NCBI GenBank assembly: GCA_028871595.1
Contig: JAGWMT010000178.1
Location: 1-6,625, forward strand
Reading direction: 5' to 3'
Source of the DNA: Elusimicrobiota bacterium
Lineage (GTDB): Bacteria > Elusimicrobiota > Elusimicrobia > UBA1565 > UBA9628
Length of the DNA: 6,625 nt
The notes beneath the pieces are model-generated. The model was given only the letters and a program-made list of their open reading frames with translations, was not told the DNA's origin and made no database searches. Made by a program: the position numbers and the translations under genes. Shown here piece after piece: positions 4,816 through 6,625 of this stretch. Positions within the stretch are counted from its first letter, which is position 1; the number at the start of each line of letters is the position of its first letter.

Positions 4816-6625
4816 TAGCGGTCCACCAGCTCGGCGGCCTCGCGCGGCTTGAGGGCGCCGGCCTTCGCCTGCGCGTCGGCGGCTTCCTTGACCATCTTCA
4901 CCAGGTCGTAATGCGAGTACTGGATCTCCTCCAGCACGTCGCGGATGTTCTGGCCTTTGATGGTCTCCTCGATGTAGTAGCCCTTGGGCTCGTCCTCGTC
5001 CTTGAAGACGTGGACCTCGTTGACGCGGCCGAACAGGTTGTGGATGTCGCCCATGGTGGCCTGGTAGGCGCCCATCAGGAAGAAGCCCAGGTAGTAGGGG
5101 CTGCCGTTGAGCGTGTGCACGGGCAAGGTGCCGCCCGCGTTGCGGTGGCAGGCGAACTGGGTGATCTTGCCGTCGGAGTCGCAGGTGATGTCCACCAGGC
5201 TGGCGCGGCGCACCGGCTCCTCGGTCAGGCGGTGCAGCGGCATGATGGGGAACAGCTGGCCGATGGCCCAGGAGTCGGGCAAGGACTGGAACAGCGAGAA
5301 GTTGCACAGGTACTGGTCGTACAGCGCCTTCTGCATCTCCAAAAGGTCCTCGGAGACGAACTTGGCTTTCGGCAGGAGCTTGCCGATCTCCAGGCACAGC
5401 TTCCAGTACAGGTGCTCGACCTTGGCCTTGTCCTCCAGGCCCAGGTAGCCCAGCTTGAACAGGGAGAAGGACTCCTCCAGATGCTGCTGGCCGTCGTGGA
5501 AGCTTTCCGCGATGTTCTTGGGCGACAGCGCCTTGAGCGATTCGCGCAGCTCGCGCACCACCTGGTGCTCGTCGGCGGTCTGCGGGAGCTCCACCGGCGA
5601 GGAGCCGGTCTCGATCGCGCCGAACACGTTGACCACCAGCAGCGCGTGGTGGGCCACCATGGAGCGGCCCGACTCGGTCACCAGGTTGGGCTCGGGGACC
5701 TTTTCCTGCTTGCAGACCTCCTGGACGGAGTACACCACGTCGGCCACGTACTCGCGCAGGTTGTAGTTCATGGAACTGTCCACCGCGGTGTGCGTGCCGT
5801 CGTAGTCCACGCCCAGCCCGCCGCCGCAGTCCAGGTACTCCACGCCCAGGCCCATCTTGCGCAGCTTCGCGTAGTAGCGCGCGCCTTCCTTGACCGCGTC
5901 CTTGAGCGTGCGGATGTCGCAGACCTGCGAGCCGATGTGGAAATGGACCAGCTTCAAGCAGTCGGACAAGCCCTCGGCCTTCAGCGCCTCCACGACGCCC
6001 AGGATCTCGGGGGTGGTGAGGCCGAACTTGGCGAAATGGCCGCTGGATGAGCGCCACTTGCCCACGCCCTGCGTCTGCAGCTTCACGCGCAGGCCAATCA
6101 TGGGCTTGACGCCCGCCTCGCGCGCGGCGGTGAGCAGGAGCTGGAGCTCGGAAAGCTTCTCGATGACGACCACGACCTTGCGGCCCAGCTTGAGGCCCAG
6201 CACCGCCAGGCGCATCATGGACTCGTCCTTGTAGCCGTTGACGATGGTCAGCGCCTCGGAGGAGTTCATCGCCAGCACGGCGAGCAGCTCGCCCTTGGAG
6301 CCGGCCTCCAGCCCGTACTGGAAGGGGCGTCCCGCGTCGGTGATCTCCTCGACGACCTCGCGCAGCTGGTTGACCTTGATGGGGTACACGCCGAAGTAGC
6401 GCCCGCCGTAGCCGTACTCCGAGATGGTGGCGGCGAACGCCTCGTTGATCAAGGTCACGCGCCGGCGCAGGATGTCCTGGAAGCGGATCAGCACGGGCAT
6501 CTTGATGCCCCGGGAGGCCACGTCCTCGACCACGTCCATCACGTCGATCGCGCCCTCGGCCTTCAGCGCCTCCACGACGCCCAGGATCTCGGGGGTGGTG
6601 AGGCCGAACTTGGCGAAATGGCCGC
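4671..6625 (-). CDS. speA: Biosynthetic arginine decarboxylase SpeA, open at the right edge
   Basis: This is a PLP-dependent fold III decarboxylase converting L-arginine to agmatine and CO2, the first step of the agmatine route to putrescine and spermidine. It is probably cytoplasmic. Numbering from the GTG at 6573-6575, it shows YPIKVNQ (64-70, K67 the PLP lysine), GLEAGSKGEL (88-97), HFHIGSQ (211-217), GGGLGVDYDG (251-260), VTESGR (299-304), NFSLFQSLPDSW (425-436), VDITCDSDG (461-469, with the substrate-contacting Cys-Asp) and LGFFLMGAYQATMGDIHNLF (496-515). A 35-residue Pro/Ala-rich tail follows, absent from E. coli SpeA. The N-terminus is abnormal. Family members have about 60 residues before the AIDVMDVVEDV segment, including a W-G-x-x-Y motif; here that segment is preceded in frame by a copy of internal residues 179-202. 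No true start is visible, so GTG 6575 should not be trusted. Confidence 0.93.
   Translation of the reverse strand, partial: GHFAKFGLTTPEILGVVEALKAEGAIDVMDVVEDVASRGIKMPVLIRFQDILRRRVTLINEAFAATISEYGYGGRYFGVYPIKVNQLREVVEEITDAGRPFQYGLEAGSKGELLAVLAMNSSEALTIVNGYKDESMMRLAVLGLKLGRKVVVVIEKLSELQLLLTAAREAGVKPMIGLRVKLQTQGVGKWRSSSGHFAKFGLTTPEILGVVEALKAEGLSDCLKLVHFHIGSQVCDIRTLKDAVKEGARYYAKLRKMGLGVEYLDCGGGLGVDYDGTHTAVDSSMNYNLREYVADVVYSVQEVCKQEKVPEPNLVTESGRSMVAHHALLVVNVFGAIETGSSPVELPQTADEHQVVRELRESLKALSPKNIAESFHDGQQHLEESFSLFKLGYLGLEDKAKVEHLYWKLCLEIGKLLPKAKFVSEDLLEMQKALYDQYLCNFSLFQSLPDSWAIGQLFPIMPLHRLTEEPVRRASLVDITCDSDGKITQFACHRNAGGTLPVHTLNGSPYYLGFFLMGAYQATMGDIHNLFGRVNEVHVFKDEDEPKGYYIEETIKGQNIRDVLEEIQYSHYDLVKMVKEAADAQAKAGALKPREAAELVDRYEAVLTEYTYVDHLPGVDENTPKRRASDAVPAAANGHAPAVKPTETVA
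5970..6043 (-). repeat. Exact direct repeat R4, internal copy in speA (partner 6552-6625)
   Basis: These 74 bp encode HFAKFGLTTPEILGVV and EALKAEG in their natural place, just before the conserved HFHIGSQ region. They are identical to the last 74 bp of the window at an offset of 582 bp, exactly 194 codons. Confidence 0.95.
6552..6625 (-). repeat. Exact direct repeat R4, copy at the right window edge
   Basis: This is identical to 5970-6043 and in frame with the downstream speA reading, but in the wrong place: it replaces the normal N-terminal codons. Because the window ends inside it, its true length is unknown. It is either the edge of an in-frame tandem duplication of 194 codons or an assembly loop at a sequence end. 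Confidence 0.95.

Noticed and set aside
4707..6050. Long plus-strand open frame of 447 codons opposite speA
   Set aside because: Val/Leu/Gln/His-rich antisense shadow produced by the G/C-ending codons of speA; the speA frame has all the family motifs.
4615..6057. Second minus-strand frame of 480 codons over speA
   Set aside because: Arg/Gly/Pro-rich out-of-frame shadow without any recognisable motif.

Overview
This is a GC-rich bacterial window. It holds four recognisable coding regions and an unusual set of broken gene ends between them. Taxonomy cannot be fixed from the sequence. A topoisomerase VI A-subunit tail beside a bacterial-type biosynthetic arginine decarboxylase suggests one of the less common bacterial lineages that carry Topo VI; a high-GC Elusimicrobiota-like or similar environmental genome is a guess only. 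No RNA gene, CRISPR array, transposase or integrase was seen.

Layout. (1) 2-145 (+) is the last 47 codons of a Topo VI subunit A-like gene. (2) 223-852 (+) is an unrecognised 209-aa protein. (3) 826-940 holds the last codons of that gene, the terminal codons of a family 2 glycosyltransferase-like gene on the minus strand, and a copy of a promoter-region segment. (4) 988-2508 (+) is a 506-aa secreted-looking protein with its own sigma70-type promoter, an apparently leaderless start, a long Ala/Pro-rich linker and a C-terminal helix-turn-helix-like segment. (5) 2558-2702 (-) is a detached copy of the last 47 codons and stop of speA. (6) 2748-3303 is a second copy of the segment in (3), running into a decayed glycosyltransferase pseudogene (-). 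(7) 3333-4577 (-) is a secreted metzincin-like zinc metalloprotease (HExxHxxGxxD) with a promoter and ribosome binding site. (8) 4671 to the right edge (-) is speA, whose N-terminus is replaced at the edge by a 74-bp exact copy of an internal segment of the same gene.

The main observation is that the broken ends form a pattern. Three repeats in the same orientation occur twice: R1 (826-919 and 2748-2841), R3 (913-940 and 4604-4629) and R2 (2558-2702 and 4671-4815). They fit an old tandem duplication with one breakpoint near the 3' end of the 223-852 gene and the other 48 codons from the 3' end of speA, leaving one intact outer copy of each gene. The two units then diverged. Unit 1 lacks the metalloprotease and glycosyltransferase body and carries the 988-2508 gene instead. 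Unit 2 keeps the metalloprotease and the decayed glycosyltransferase. A mosaic of two strains or an assembly chimera is the main alternative, and the exact 74-bp repeat at the right edge makes that worth testing.

The intact genes do not form an obvious pathway. SpeA is housekeeping polyamine or arginine metabolism and Topo VI is DNA topology. The two cargo genes are both secreted-looking proteins sitting in the interval between speA and the glycosyltransferase, which looks like a place where accessory genes are swapped.
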